Positions 1 to 11,100 of a DNA stretch of 20,853 bases are shown in pieces. Numbering within the stretch: the first letter of the stretch is position 1; each line of letters starts with the position of its first letter. Made by a program: the position numbers and the translations under genes. The notes below the pieces were generated by a model that ran no database searches, was not told the origin of the DNA, and saw nothing but the letters and a program-made list of their open reading frames with translations. The stretch comes from an alpha proteobacterium 3107 (GTDB taxonomy: Bacteria; Pseudomonadota; Alphaproteobacteria; Rhodobacterales; Rhodobacteraceae), in contig JPPB01000125.1 of the NCBI GenBank assembly GCA_001483205.1, positions 1 through 20,853 of the forward strand. Reading direction: 5' to 3'.

Positions 1-1
1 G

Positions 2-55
2 GAAACATTCCTCGCCGCAGCACAGATCGCCGCCATCGTCATATGGTATTTATGA
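2..55 (+). CDS. possible 3' end of an upstream gene (hydrophobic C-terminus)
   Basis: Frame 2 is open from the window edge and reads a hydrophobic tail (ETFLAAAQIAAIVIWYL) ending at a TGA at 53-55. A hydrophobic helix followed by a stop is what the end of a membrane protein would look like. Only 17 codons are visible, so neither the reading frame nor the product can be established. It is reported only as a possible partial gene on the same strand as the following operon. Confidence 0.3.
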   Translation, partial: ETFLAAAQIAAIVIWYL

Positions 56-128
56 GTTTACACCCTAAACAACAGACAATGCTGATAGCCCGCGTGGTAT
101 TGGCGCGATCAAGGAAAAAGGGCACGCC

Positions 129-1250
129 ATGAGCAAAATCCTGACAACCCATGTGGGCAGCCTGCCGCGCACCCAGGACGTGGTGGATTTCATCTTTGCA
201 CGCGAACACGGGCGCGATTACGACACCGGCGCTTTTGATACCTGCATGACCGCCGCCGTGTCTGAAACCGTGCGCAAGCAGAAAGAGGCCGGTATTGATA
301 TTGTCAGTGATGGCGAGACCTCCAAAATCTCCTACGCCACCTACGTGAAGGACCGCTACACCGGCTTTGACGGCGACAGCCCACGCAATGCACCGGCTGA
401 TCTGAAAATGTTTCCGGGCTTTCTCAAGCGCCTTGCTGATGATGGTGGCACGCCGCAATATGCACGGCCCATGTGTGTCGGCGACGTGAAATCCAGAGGT
501 CAGGGCGAGTTGCAAAAGGACATCGAGAACCTCAAGGCCGCGATGACGGAACATGGGGTGGAGCGTGGCTTTATGAATGCCGCCTCTCCCGGCGTGATTT
601 CGCTGTTCCTGCAAAACGATTTTTATCCAACCCGTGATGCCTATCTCGCCGCGCTCGCTGATGCGATGAAGGAAGAATATGAAACCATCGTTGCCGCCGG
701 GCTGGATTTGCAACTGGATTGCCCGGACCTGGCGCTGTCGCGGCATATGCTGTTCAGTGATCTTTCGGATAAGCAGTTCCTGAAAATCGCCGCCTCGCAT
801 GTCGAAGCACTGAACCACGCGCTTTCCGATGTGCCGCAGGGCCGTGTGCGGGTGCATATATGTTGGGGCAACTATGAAGGGCCGCATTGCTGCGACATCC
901 CGATGGCCACGATGTTTGACACGCTGATGGCCACCAAATCGCGCTATGTGCTGTTTGAAACTTCCAACCCGCGGCACGGCCATGAATGGGCAGTGTTCAG
1001 GGACCGCAAGGGGGATATTCCCGATGACAAGGTGCTGGTGCCGGGCGTGGTGGACACAACGACGAATTTTGTCGAACACCCGGAGCTTGTGGCTGAACGC
1101 ACCCGCCGTTTCGTCGATGTGGTCGGGCGCGAGCGTGTGATCGCCGGGTCCGATTGCGGCTTTGGCACGTTTGCAGGCTTCGGCACGGTGGACCCGGATA
1201 TTGCCTATGCCAAGCTCGCCACTTTGTCGGAAGGGGCCGGGCTCGTCTGA
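129..1250 (+). CDS. cobalamin-independent methionine synthase (MetE C-terminal-like) family protein
   Basis: The 373-residue product corresponds to the C-terminal, catalytic TIM barrel of MetE without the N-terminal half. It starts with the family signature TTHVGSLPR. The zinc site can be read by analogy with E. coli MetE (His641, Cys643, Glu665, Cys726): His243 and Cys245 in VHICWGNY, Glu277 in LFETSN and Cys343 in AGSDCGFG. These zinc-binding residues activate a thiol for methyl transfer in MetE. The acceptor here is not necessarily homocysteine, because short members of this family are often of unknown substrate. The ATG at 129 has a purine-rich AAGGAAAAAGG stretch just upstream. The stop overlaps the next start as TGATG, so it heads a translationally coupled operon. 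Family is certain; substrate is not known. Confidence 0.88.
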   Translation: MSKILTTHVGSLPRTQDVVDFIFAREHGRDYDTGAFDTCMTAAVSETVRKQKEAGIDIVSDGETSKISYATYVKDRYTGFDGDSPRNAPADLKMFPGFLKRLADDGGTPQYARPMCVGDVKSRGQGELQKDIENLKAAMTEHGVERGFMNAASPGVISLFLQNDFYPTRDAYLAALADAMKEEYETIVAAGLDLQLDCPDLALSRHMLFSDLSDKQFLKIAASHVEALNHALSDVPQGRVRVHICWGNYEGPHCCDIPMATMFDTLMATKSRYVLFETSNPRHGHEWAVFRDRKGDIPDDKVLVPGVVDTTTNFVEHPELVAERTRRFVDVVGRERVIAGSDCGFGTFAGFGTVDPDIAYAKLATLSEGAGLV

Positions 1251-1315
1251 TGTCTGCACTTGTCTTGCTGCCCGGTATGATGTGCGCCGCGCTGCAACGC
1301 TGGCTGGAGGTTTAA
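1250..1315 (+). pseudogene. 21-residue remnant of an alpha/beta hydrolase gene
   Basis: An ATG at 1250 overlaps the stop of the preceding gene (TGATG). It opens a 21-codon frame whose stop overlaps the ATG of the following gene (TAATG). The peptide begins MSALVLLPGMMC, which resembles the first beta strand and oxyanion loop of small alpha/beta-fold hydrolases, then ends at ...RWLEV. The natural reading is that a hydrolase gene once sat between its neighbours and was reduced by an internal deletion to its first and perhaps last codons. The frame still bridges the two genes by stop-start overlaps, so it may survive as a translational coupler. The hydrolase assignment rests on about twelve residues and is an inference. 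Confidence 0.5.
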
Positions 1316-2010
1316 TGCGAGATTCCCTGCTGACCCTTTTGAAACAGGTCGATACCCCGACCGTCTGCAATGCGATTGAGGTCGCCGAAGGCAAACGCGG
1401 GTTCAACCGGTTCACCCGCGGCACTATGCTGCCCTCTGTCCCGGAAGCCACCGCCATTGTTGGCTATGCCCGCACCGCCAAAATCGCTGCCCTCGCCCCG
1501 CCAACCGAAGACCCTGCTGTCATCAAGACCCGCCGGATGGACTATTACCGCCACATGGCAGGCGGCCCCCGCCCGGCCCTCGCGGTGATCGAAGATGTCG
1601 ATTTCCCGGACTGCATCGGAGCGTATTGGGGCGAGATCAACACAACGGTTCATAAGGGCTTTGGCCTCTCAGGTGCGCTGACCAATGGCGTAATGCGCGA
1701 CCTTGGGGATTTGCCCGATGGCTTCCCGGTGATTGCCGGTTCCGTCGGGCCAAGCCATGGTTTCGTGCATCTGCGCGAGATCGGCACACCGGTCACGATC
1801 TTTGGCATGGCAGTCGTGGATGGCGATCTGATCCATGCCGACCGCCACGGTGCGCTGATCATTCCGCCTGAAGTCATCCCGGCGCTGGAAGCGGCCATCA
1901 CGAGATTGCTCGACACCGAGAAACTGGTGCTGGACGCCGCGCGCGCCGAAGGTTTCAACTTCGCCGCGTTTGAGGCGGCATGGGCTGCATTCGAGAAGGC
2001 AAGAACCTGA
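1315..2010 (+). CDS. RraA / HMG-CHA aldolase family protein
   Basis: The 231-residue product has the RraA fold signatures. GALTNGVMRDL includes Arg128 and Asp129, matching the catalytic Arg-Asp pair of 4-hydroxy-4-methyl-2-oxoglutarate aldolases. GDLIHADRHGALIIP lies near the C-terminus. It is longer than the RNase E inhibitor RraA (about 160 residues) and near the size of the aldolase/decarboxylase branch, so a divalent-metal-dependent aldolase or oxaloacetate decarboxylase role is more likely than RNase E regulation. The start at 1315 is chosen because GGAGG at 1306-1310 sits 4 nt upstream and the ATG overlaps the preceding stop (TAATG). A longer in-frame extension to 1162 would run into the upstream gene. 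Substrate unknown. Confidence 0.82.
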   Translation: MRDSLLTLLKQVDTPTVCNAIEVAEGKRGFNRFTRGTMLPSVPEATAIVGYARTAKIAALAPPTEDPAVIKTRRMDYYRHMAGGPRPALAVIEDVDFPDCIGAYWGEINTTVHKGFGLSGALTNGVMRDLGDLPDGFPVIAGSVGPSHGFVHLREIGTPVTIFGMAVVDGDLIHADRHGALIIPPEVIPALEAAITRLLDTEKLVLDAARAEGFNFAAFEAAWAAFEKART

Positions 2011-2055
2011 TGCGGCGGCTTGACGACAAGCTGCATCCGACATAGCCTGAAAACC

Positions 2056-2084
2056 ACTGACACGGCCATCAACTGCCGGTCAGT
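2056..2084 (+). terminator. imperfect hairpin downstream of the rraA-like gene
   Basis: The arms ACTGAC-A-CGGC and GCCG-GTCAGT form a 10-bp stem with one bulged A, 46 bp after the RraA-family stop and 115 bp before the PKS start. There is no clear T-tract after it, so it could be a weak or Rho-assisted terminator, or an operator in the PKS leader. Confidence 0.3.
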
Positions 2085-2185
2085 CTAGGTGCCGAAGTTG
2101 CCGGAGTTCGGTTGCCGCCGGTCAGGCAGGCCCCGGCTCTGCATTTCGGGAGTTTGCAGACAAGTGTGATTTATCTCGACGATGC

Positions 2186-2190
2186 GGAGG
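2186..2190 (+). promoter_or_regulatory. ribosome binding site fixing the PKS start
   Basis: A GGAGG lies 8 nt before the ATG at 2199. The frame stays open upstream to a TTG at 2112, but that codon has no comparable site and would add 29 residues without PKS character. The KS motif begins 17 residues after the ATG at 2199. Confidence 0.8.
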
Positions 2191-2198
2191 AATGCCGG

Positions 2199-5100
2199 AT
2201 GAGCACGGACCATCAAACCGACGGGGCGCGCCGACGCGCCGAACCCGTTGCAATCGTTGGCATGGCATGTCGTTTCCCTGGTGCACCCGACATTCGCTCT
2301 TTCTGGCACCTGCTTGAAACCGGCGGCAATGCAGTGACGGACGGTGTGCCGCGCTCAGGCCCGAACCGTCTTGAAGAGCTGTTCAGCGATCCCCGGAACC
2401 TGCAAGGCGCTTGCCGGTATTGCGCCTATGTCGATGACATAGACCTGTTCGATGCGAGGTTTTTCCGAATTTCACCGGTCGAGGCTGAGCTGCTTGACCC
2501 CCAGCAGCGGATGATGCTCGAAACAAGCTGGCAGGCGCTTGAGGATGCGGGCATGGACCCTGACCGGCTCAGGGAGAGCCTGACCGGCGTATATACCGGC
2601 ATCAGCAACGACGAATACCGAATGCTCGTTGTGGACTCGGAAAGACCCGGAGAGGCCGCGAAATCCTTGTATGCGCTAAGCGGCACCAACCTGAACGGCA
2701 CCAGCGGGCGGGTTTCTTTCGTGCTGGGTCTGATGGGGCCAGCAAAGGCGGTGGACGCCGCCTGTGCATCGTCGCTGCTGTCAGTTCACGACGCGGTTGC
2801 AGACCTTCAGCAGGGCAAGGCTGACCTGGCAATCGCCGGAGGTGTCCAGGCAATTCTGAACAGCCGAATCTTTGAACTGCGCGCCGATTCGATGATGTTG
2901 TCCCCGGACGGCCAGTGCAAGGCATTCGACTCGTCCGCAAACGGGTATGTGCGCGGCGAAGGCTGCGGCGTGGTGGTTCTGAAGCGCCTGCGTGATGCAG
3001 AAGCTGACGGCGACCGGATATGGGGCGTCATCCGGGGCGCTGCGGTAAACCACGGCGGGGCAAGCATCGGACTGACCGTGCCGCACGAACCGGCGCTGGA
3101 AAAGGTGATTGAAGCGGCGTTGTCGCAAGCCGGTATTCCGGCCTCGGATGTTGACTACCTCGAAGCACACGGCACCGGTACCGAGGTCGGCGACCCGATT
3201 GAAATCAACGCCGTTGCCAGGGTCTATGGCAAAGGTCGCAAAGCCGACCAGCCTCTGCTTGTCGGTTCCGTGAAAACCAACCTGGGACATCTGGAATCGG
3301 CTGCCGGGATCGCCGGTCTGATCAAGGCCGTGCTGGTGATGCAGCGCGGCGTGATCCCGAAGCACCTGCATTTCAGAAATCCCAACCCAAGCCTGAACTG
3401 GGACGAGCTGCCTTTGCAGGTGACCTCGACCATGATGGACCTGCCGGACCGGAATGGGCGACCGCGCATGGCCGGTGTGAACTCGTTCGGCATATCCGGG
3501 ACCAACGTTCACATACTGGTCGGGGAATATCCGGCCCCGGACACGGCCCCGTATCCGCCGGATCGGGTCGTGGGGTCTGGTCAGGCAGTGGTCATTCCGT
3601 CATCAGAGGCCGCCGTCACCTCAGCAGAGCACGGGAAAACCTGTCAAAGGCGCGGGATTCGGCTGCTGCCGCTGTCCGGCAAGTCAGAGCAGGCAGTGCG
3701 CGACCTCGCCGGGCGGTATCTGTCGTGGCTTGATGAACAGACGGGCGAATTTCCCGCCGAAGACGGGCTGCCGGAACAGTTGCTCGCGGATATGGCGTGG
3801 ACAGCCGGTGTCGGGCGGTGTCATTTCGATTGCCGCGCGGGTGTCCCCTTCAACAGCGTCGGCCAGTTGCGGGAACGGCTTGAAAAACTGGCAGAGGCAG
3901 GCCCCGGGGATGCGCCGCGCCCGGCGGCCAGGGTCGCGTTCGCCTATACGGGTCAGGGCAGCCAGTGGGCGGGTATGGGCCGCGATCTGTATGAGAGCGA
4001 GCCGGTGGCAAGAAGGGTTTTTGACCGCTGCGAAGAAGTCTTTGTCAAAGAGCGCGGCACATCGTTGCTGGATGTGATGTTTGGCCGCGCAGGCAAAGAA
4101 CAGCTTGGCGACACGGCCTGGGAGCAACCGGCGCTCTACGCGCTCGAAACGGCACTGACCGCGCAATGGTCAAGCGTCGGCGTCCGCCCCGATATGGTTC
4201 TTGGGCATAGCGTCGGAGAAATCGCGGCTGCACAGGCGGCGGGCGTGTTCAGCCTTGAGGACGGCATGAGGTTCGCCGCCAAGCGCGGTCTGCTGCTGTC
4301 GCAAACGGAAGAAGGTGCCATGGTCGCCGTCTTCGCGCCGCCGGATCAGGTGGCGTCTGCAATCAGGGCGGCAAACGCGGGGTCTGCTGGTGTCGGCGTG
4401 AACATATCTGCGGATAACGGTCTGCATCAGGTGGTCAGCGGCCCCGTCGCTTGTATCGAATCACTCGCAACCCGCCTTGAGGCAGAAGGCATCCGGGTGC
4501 GGCGGCTGAACACGACACGGGCGTTCCACAGCCCGCTGATTGACCCGGTTCTTGACGCGCTCCGGGCGTCTCTGGATCACGTCACTGTCAAACCGCCCGA
4601 ACTGACCGTGGTCAGCAATCTGACCGGCAAGGCGGTGAGCGATGGCCGGTTGCTGGACGGGGCCTATTGGTGCCGACATGCAAGAGAACCCGTTGCCTTT
4701 GCCAGCGGTGCCAGGGCGCTTGCGGCGCTCGGTGCCGACGTGATTCTTGAAATAGGCCCCGGTTCGGTGCTGGCCCCCATGGCGTCCTCGGCCTGGCCGG
4801 ATGAGGCACCCGCCCCTGTCGTGCTGTCGAGCCTTCAGGCTCCGGCAGCCGCCGCACCGGATAACGACGGCAGCTTTGCCGAAGCAGTCGCGGGGGCCTA
4901 TCAGTCAGGGCTGCCGATCCGTTTCGAGGGCCTTTTTGCCGGGGAAACACGTCGCCGTATCCCGGTGCCCGGATACCCCTTTCAGCGTGAGTCCTACTGG
5001 TTAAGTGCGCCAAAGCAGCGGCGTTCCATCGGGGAACACCCGTTGCTGGGTATGCAAAGAGAGTCAGCAAGCGGCGAAATCACTTATGAAACAGAGCTGT

Positions 5101-8100
5101 TCCCTACGGACCCGGAGTGGCTCAGCGACCATCGGGTGTTTGAACGGGTCATCGCGCCGGGGGCACTCTATGGCACGATGGCAGCGTCGGTATCCCTGAC
5201 CGGATCAGGCGGGCCGGTGATCGTCGAAGACATGCAGTTGCACAGCCCGCTGGTGTTCGCAGAGGAAGCCGGGAAGGATGAAGCCGCTGCGAATGGCCGA
5301 ACGGTGCAGCTTCTGGTCAGCAATTCCGATTCCGCCGACAAAGGCGCGGCCTGCTTGCAGATACTGAGCAAGGGATCGGCAGAGACGGAATGGACGCTTC
5401 ATGCCGAGTGCAGGGTCGCCGCCGACACAAACGCACCGGGGGCCGCCACCCGGCGTGCGGACCTTGAGCGCCTGAAAAGCGGGCTGGCCCCTGTGGATGC
5501 GTCTGTCCTGTATCAGGCCAGGGCAGGCACCGGTATTGATCTGGGTGGGAGCTTCCGCACGCTCGGCAACCTGTGGGCAAAGCAGGGCGAGGCCCTGGGC
5601 GAGGTATCCCTGCGGGAAGGCACCACTCTGACCCATACGGAAATTCATCCGCTGGTGCTGGACGGGTGCTTTCAGGTTGTGGCGGCGGCGCGGATTCAGG
5701 GTTCGGCAGAGGATGAGACCACCTATCTGCCGTTTGGCTGGGAACGGCTCTGGCTGACGGCGGGCGACCTGCCCGAGAAGGTGGTTTGTCACGTTCGTAT
5801 GCACGAGGCAACCGGGGAACCGAATGCAGAGGCGAACGGGCCTGCGGAGGTTCTGAGCGGGGAACTGCGCATTTATGATCCTGATGGCACCCTGCTTGGC
5901 GGGCTGGACGGATATACTGTCAAACGCGCAACCCGCGCCGCGCTGTTTTCGGCAATCGAAGGCGTGAACGACCTGTTATATGAGGTGGTCTGGCGCGAAC
6001 GCCCCCTGGTGCCAGCAATCATCGCCGCGGATTTCCTGCCGGAACCGGCTGCTGTCGCGCAGGATTTCATGCCGCTTGCCGACTACCTTGAGGAAGAGGG
6101 CGTTGCCCGTGCCCGTCGGTCTGCGCTTTTGTCAGACCTTGACCGGTGGTCGCGTGCCCGCGCAATCCGGACGCTGGAAAAACTCGGATGGCAGCGTAGT
6201 GCTGGCGAGGTGGTGGAGTCAGAGGAACTTCGCCGACAGCTTGGCGTCACCGATGAACACAAACGTGTCTTTCGCCGATTGCTGGAGATGCTGGCCCGGT
6301 CCGGTGTGTTGCAGGAGGATGACGGCCGTTTCATCGTGAAAGCAGGGCATGACGACCCCCTGCCACAGGACGTTCAGCCGGACCCGGAATCCTTCGCAGA
6401 CCATCTTGCCGAGCTTCACCCGCACGGCAAGACAGAGATCGGTTTGTTCCGGCGCTGCGGGGCGGCGTTGCCGGAGGTGCTTCGTGGCCGGATGGACCCG
6501 CTCACACTCTTGTTCAGTAGCGGCTATCCGACTCCGGGCGACCTGTATCTGGATGCACCGATCGCCCGCGCTGCCAACCGGCTGCTCAGGGACGCGGTTC
6601 GGGCACTCGTGGCCAGACTGCCCGCCGGTCGGCGTTTGAGGGTGATCGAAGTCGGTGCGGGGACGGGATCGGCGACAGCATCGGTTTTGCCGGAATTGCC
6701 CAAAGGCCGGTTCGACTATATGTATACCGACATTTCCGCAGGGTTCTTTGCAGAAGCAGAATCGCGCTTCGGAGATGGTGGAGGCTGCATCGAATACCGC
6801 CCGCTGAACATCGAAAATGATCCGGTGGCGCAGGGCTTCAACGCTCATGCCTATGATCTGATCATTGCATCGAACGTGCTTCATGCCACACGTTATCTTG
6901 ATGAGACGCTCGGTCATTGCCTGACGCTGCTCGCACCGTCGGGACAGATGGTTGCGCTTGAGAACCTGCGTGGTCAGGGCTGGATGGACCTGACGTTCGG
7001 GCAACTCGACGGCTGGTGGAGATTTGCCGACGATTACCGGCCACATCACGCCCTGGCAGGCCCCGACGTGTGGTGCCGTGCGCTTAAGGACACCGGGTTT
7101 GATGGGGCTGAAGTTCTGGGCCTTGATGCGTCCCGCCCCGACGATCTGCCGGATCGTGGCGTGATTGTGGCGAAAGGCCCGGACAAGGTGTCCGAAACGC
7201 CCGGAACGTGGGTTCTTGTCGCAGACCGGGGCGGCATGGCTGCAGAGCTTGCAAACGGTCTGGCCGCTCGGAATCAGACTGTCCTGATCGTGAGTGAAGG
7301 CCCGGAATACGGGCAGACATCCGGGACAACCGGTATCCTGACGGCACATGTTGATTTTAGGCGGCGCGAATCGTGGCAGGCGCTGCTTGAAGACCTGCCG
7401 GATGATGTGCCCCTCAGCGGGGTGGTGCATCTTCTGGCACTTGACGGCCATGGCGCAGAGGCATCCGCCTGTGACATCAGGCAGGACGTGCAACATGCGG
7501 GAGCGAGTGCTCTGGCGCTCGTTCAGGGGCTGACCGATTCCGACAATATCCCGGCCAAAGGCATCTGGTTTGTCACCCGTGGCGCTCAGGTGCTGGAGCG
7601 TGAGGCCGCCGGGGGGGCGCTGGCCGGGGCGGCGTTGTGGGGCTTCGGCAAGGCCGTGGCGCGCGAAGCGGCACATCTGATGCCGCGCATGATCGACCTG
7701 GACCCGACAGTCGCGGCACCCGCGACCGATCTGGTTGAAGAGCTTATGTATCCGGATTCGGAAAACCACATTGCCCTGCGAAGGGGAAACCGTCAGGTTG
7801 CCCGTCTGGTCCGTGCGGACAACGGCCCGGAGCGGCTGGAACTGCCGAAGGAAGGGGCGTGGGGTCTGATACCGGACCCGACCGGCATTTTTGAAAAGCC
7901 CTGCGTCAGCCCCCTGCCTGCATTGCCCCTCGAAGGTCGGGAAATCCGTGTCGCGGTCCAGGCTGCCGGGCTGAACTTCTGGGACGTGTTCCGTTCGCTG
8001 GGGTTCATCGAAGACGGAAACCTTGGGCGAGAGATGTGCGGCCATATAATTGCCGTGGGGGCGGACGTAACCCGCGTTTCCGTGGGCGACCATATTGTCG

Positions 8101-11100
8101 GCCTGGGTTTTGGTGCATTCGCGGCGGAAATGGTTACCCATGAGGAACTGGTCGCGCCTGCGCCGCGGGCAATCCCGGTATCGGACCTTGCTACCGTGCC
8201 CAGTGCCTTTGTCTCGGCAGCGCTGTCCTATGAATTGTCCGGGCTTGAGGCCGGTGACCGTGTGCTGATTCATGCCGGTGCCGGTGGCGTGGGGCTGGCG
8301 GCGATCCAGTTGGCACAGGTTGCAGGCGCAGAGGTCTTCGCGACCGCAAGTGCGCCGAAGCAGGCCTATCTGAAATCACTTGGCGTCAGGCATGTTTTTG
8401 ACAGCCGACAGACGAATTTTGGCAAGGAGATTCTCGACGCCACGGACGGCGCGGGCGTGACCGTGGTTCTGAACAGCCTGACAAGTGAGGGCTTCATCGA
8501 CGCCAGCCTGTCCTGCCTTGCGCAGGGTGGCCGGTTTGTGGAACTGGCGAGACGCGACATTCTCAGCACAGAGGAAATGGCGGCCCTGCGACCGGATGTC
8601 GGCTATGACATTCTGGAGCTTGATGTCCTGAAGAAAACCGATCCGGCCTGGGTGGGGCGGGTTCTCAGGGATGTGGTGGCGCGGCTGGCGGCTGGCGAAC
8701 TCAAGCCGCTGATCCATAGCCGCTGGCCGCTCGCCGAAGCCGGGGCTGCGCTGAGATTCATGCGCTCTGCGCGGCATGTCGGAAAGATCGTCGTCACGGC
8801 TCAGCCGTTGGCGTCGGGCCGGTTGCGGGGGGATCGCACCTATCTTGTCACCGGCGGCCTGGGCGGGATCGGTCTGACCGTCGCCGAGTGGCTTGCGGGC
8901 CTTGGTGCCGGGGCAATCGTGCTGAATGGCAGGCGCCCCCCTGACGAGGACGCGCAGGCGGCCATTCGCGCCCTCGAAGACCGGGGCGTGAACATATGTG
9001 TTGAGCTTGCGGACGTGTCGGACAATGCGGCGGTCGATGACATGCTGGCCCGGATGGACGAAGAGCTTCCGCCGCTCGCAGGTGTTATCCACAGCGTCGG
9101 CGTGCTGTCGGACGGTGCGCTGACAAACCAGAACTGGGATCGGTTTGAAACGGTGCTCTGGCCAAAGGTTCTGGGTGCCTGGCATCTGCACCGTGCGACG
9201 GCGGATCGCGATCTTGACCTCTTCATCCTGTTTTCCAGCCGTGTCGGCGTCATGGGCAACCCCGGTCAGGCAAACCACGCATCGGCGAATGCTTTTCTGG
9301 ATCAGCTTGCCGGTCACCGCCGGGCACTGGGTCTGCCCGGTCAGGCAATCGCCTGGGGCGCGTGGTCCGAGATCGGCGAAGCGGCAGAGCAGAAGGACCG
9401 GATCGAGCGGCAGAGGTCCGCCCTCGGCGGGCGCTGGTTTACGCCGCAACAGGGCATAAGGGCGCTTGACAGGCTGGTGCGTCAGGATGTCACCAATTCG
9501 GTTGTGATGGCTATGGACTGGTCAGTTTTCGGGGAAGCGGTAGAAGACCGCCCGGCTTTCCTTGAGGATCTTCTCTCGTCGGTCACCGAAGACGACACAG
9601 GGGCCGGTGTTTCTTCGGAGGATTTGCTCTCCGGACTTACCAACGCCAATGCGGGGGCGCGCGAGGAACTGCTGGTGACATTCCTGCAACAGGAATTGCA
9701 GGCGGTGCTTCGGCTCCCGTCGGCACCTGCGCCTTCCGTCGGGTTTTTTGACCTCGGAATGGATTCGCTGATGGCGGTGGAACTGCGCAACCGGCTCAAT
9801 CGCGCTTTTGCGGGCATGTGCAAGGTTTCAAACACAGTGGTGTTTGATTATCCCGAAATTCAGGCACTTGCCCGCCATATTGACGGGGAACTCGGCGAAA
9901 TCAGTGCCGAAGCAACACCGCCTAAGCAGCCGGTGCCTGAACCGAAACAACAGGCACAGCCAGCACCTGAGCCGCCGCCAGCACAGCCAACGGCGCAGAT
10001 TGCGCAGGTGCCGGAACGGCCGGGCAAAGCTCAGCAGGATCAGGAGCAGATTGCAATCGTCGGCATGGCGTGCCGCTTTCCCGGCGCGCCGGACCTGTCC
10101 GGCTATTGGCGTCAGCTCAGGGCGGGCGCTGAGGCGGTGACGGACGGGCGTTGCGATGAAGGGCCATGGAGCGGCATCATCGGAGACCCACGCGCGACGG
10201 AAGCCACCAATCGTCGCGGTGGTTTCATCGAGGGTCTCGACCGGTTTGATGCGAAATTCTTCGGCATACAACCGATTGAGGCACGAAAGATGGACCCGCG
10301 CCAGAGGATGCTGCTTGAAACAAGCTGGCACGCCCTCGAGGACGCGGGGATTGATCCCGGACCTCTCAGAGGCAGCCGCGCGGGTGTGTTCGCCGGTTTG
10401 GGCAGTAGCGAATACCGTGATCTGATCGCGGCGGCGGGCCAGGATGATAGTTATCTGGGAACCGCGGCGAGTGTGGCCATCGGACGGATTGCGTTTGCGC
10501 TCGGGTTCATGGGTCCGGCGGTGCCGCTCGATATGACCTGCGCGGCGTCGCTGGTGGCCGTGCATCAGGCGGCTACAAGCCTCCGGCAGCGCGAAGTCGA
10601 TCTGGCCCTGGCCGGGGGCGTTCATGCGATTCTTTCCCCGTCGGTCATGCGGTTCATGCGCGAATACGGAATGTTGTCGCGAACCGGACTGTGCAGAACC
10701 TTTGATGCCGACGCTGACGGCTTCGTGCGCGGCGAAGGCTGTGGCATGGTTGTCTTGAAGCGGCTTAGAGAGGCAGAGGCGGACGGTGACCGCATCTGGG
10801 GAATCGTTCAGGGGTCTGCGGTCAACCAGAATGGGGCGGCGGCGGCGCTGACGGTTCCGAACGGAACTGCCCAGGAACGCCTGTATGAGGAGGCGGTGGC
10901 GCAGGCAGGTATTGCGCCCCGTGATCTCGACTATCTTGAAGTGCATGGCACGGGGTCAGAGATGGGGGATCCGATTGAAGTGCGGGCGGTCGCCGCGGTC
11001 TATGGCCGCGAACGGGACGCAGAACGTCCGCTTTTGCTCGGGACCGCTAAGACCAATATCGGTCATCTTGAATCGGCGGCAGGGGTTGCGGGCCTGATCA

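Noticed and set aside
39..1457. 472-codon open frame on the minus strand
   Set aside because: It lies antisense to the methionine-synthase-like gene, whose motifs and ribosome site are clear. Its protein is His/Arg-rich with no family features.
2112..2198. N-terminal extension of the PKS from a TTG
   Set aside because: No ribosome site for the TTG, no domain content, and an excellent GGAGG before the ATG at 2199.
6219..8273. 684-codon minus-strand frame inside the PKS
   Set aside because: Antisense to the cMT and ER domains, low-complexity composition and no ribosome site; a shadow of GC-rich coding.
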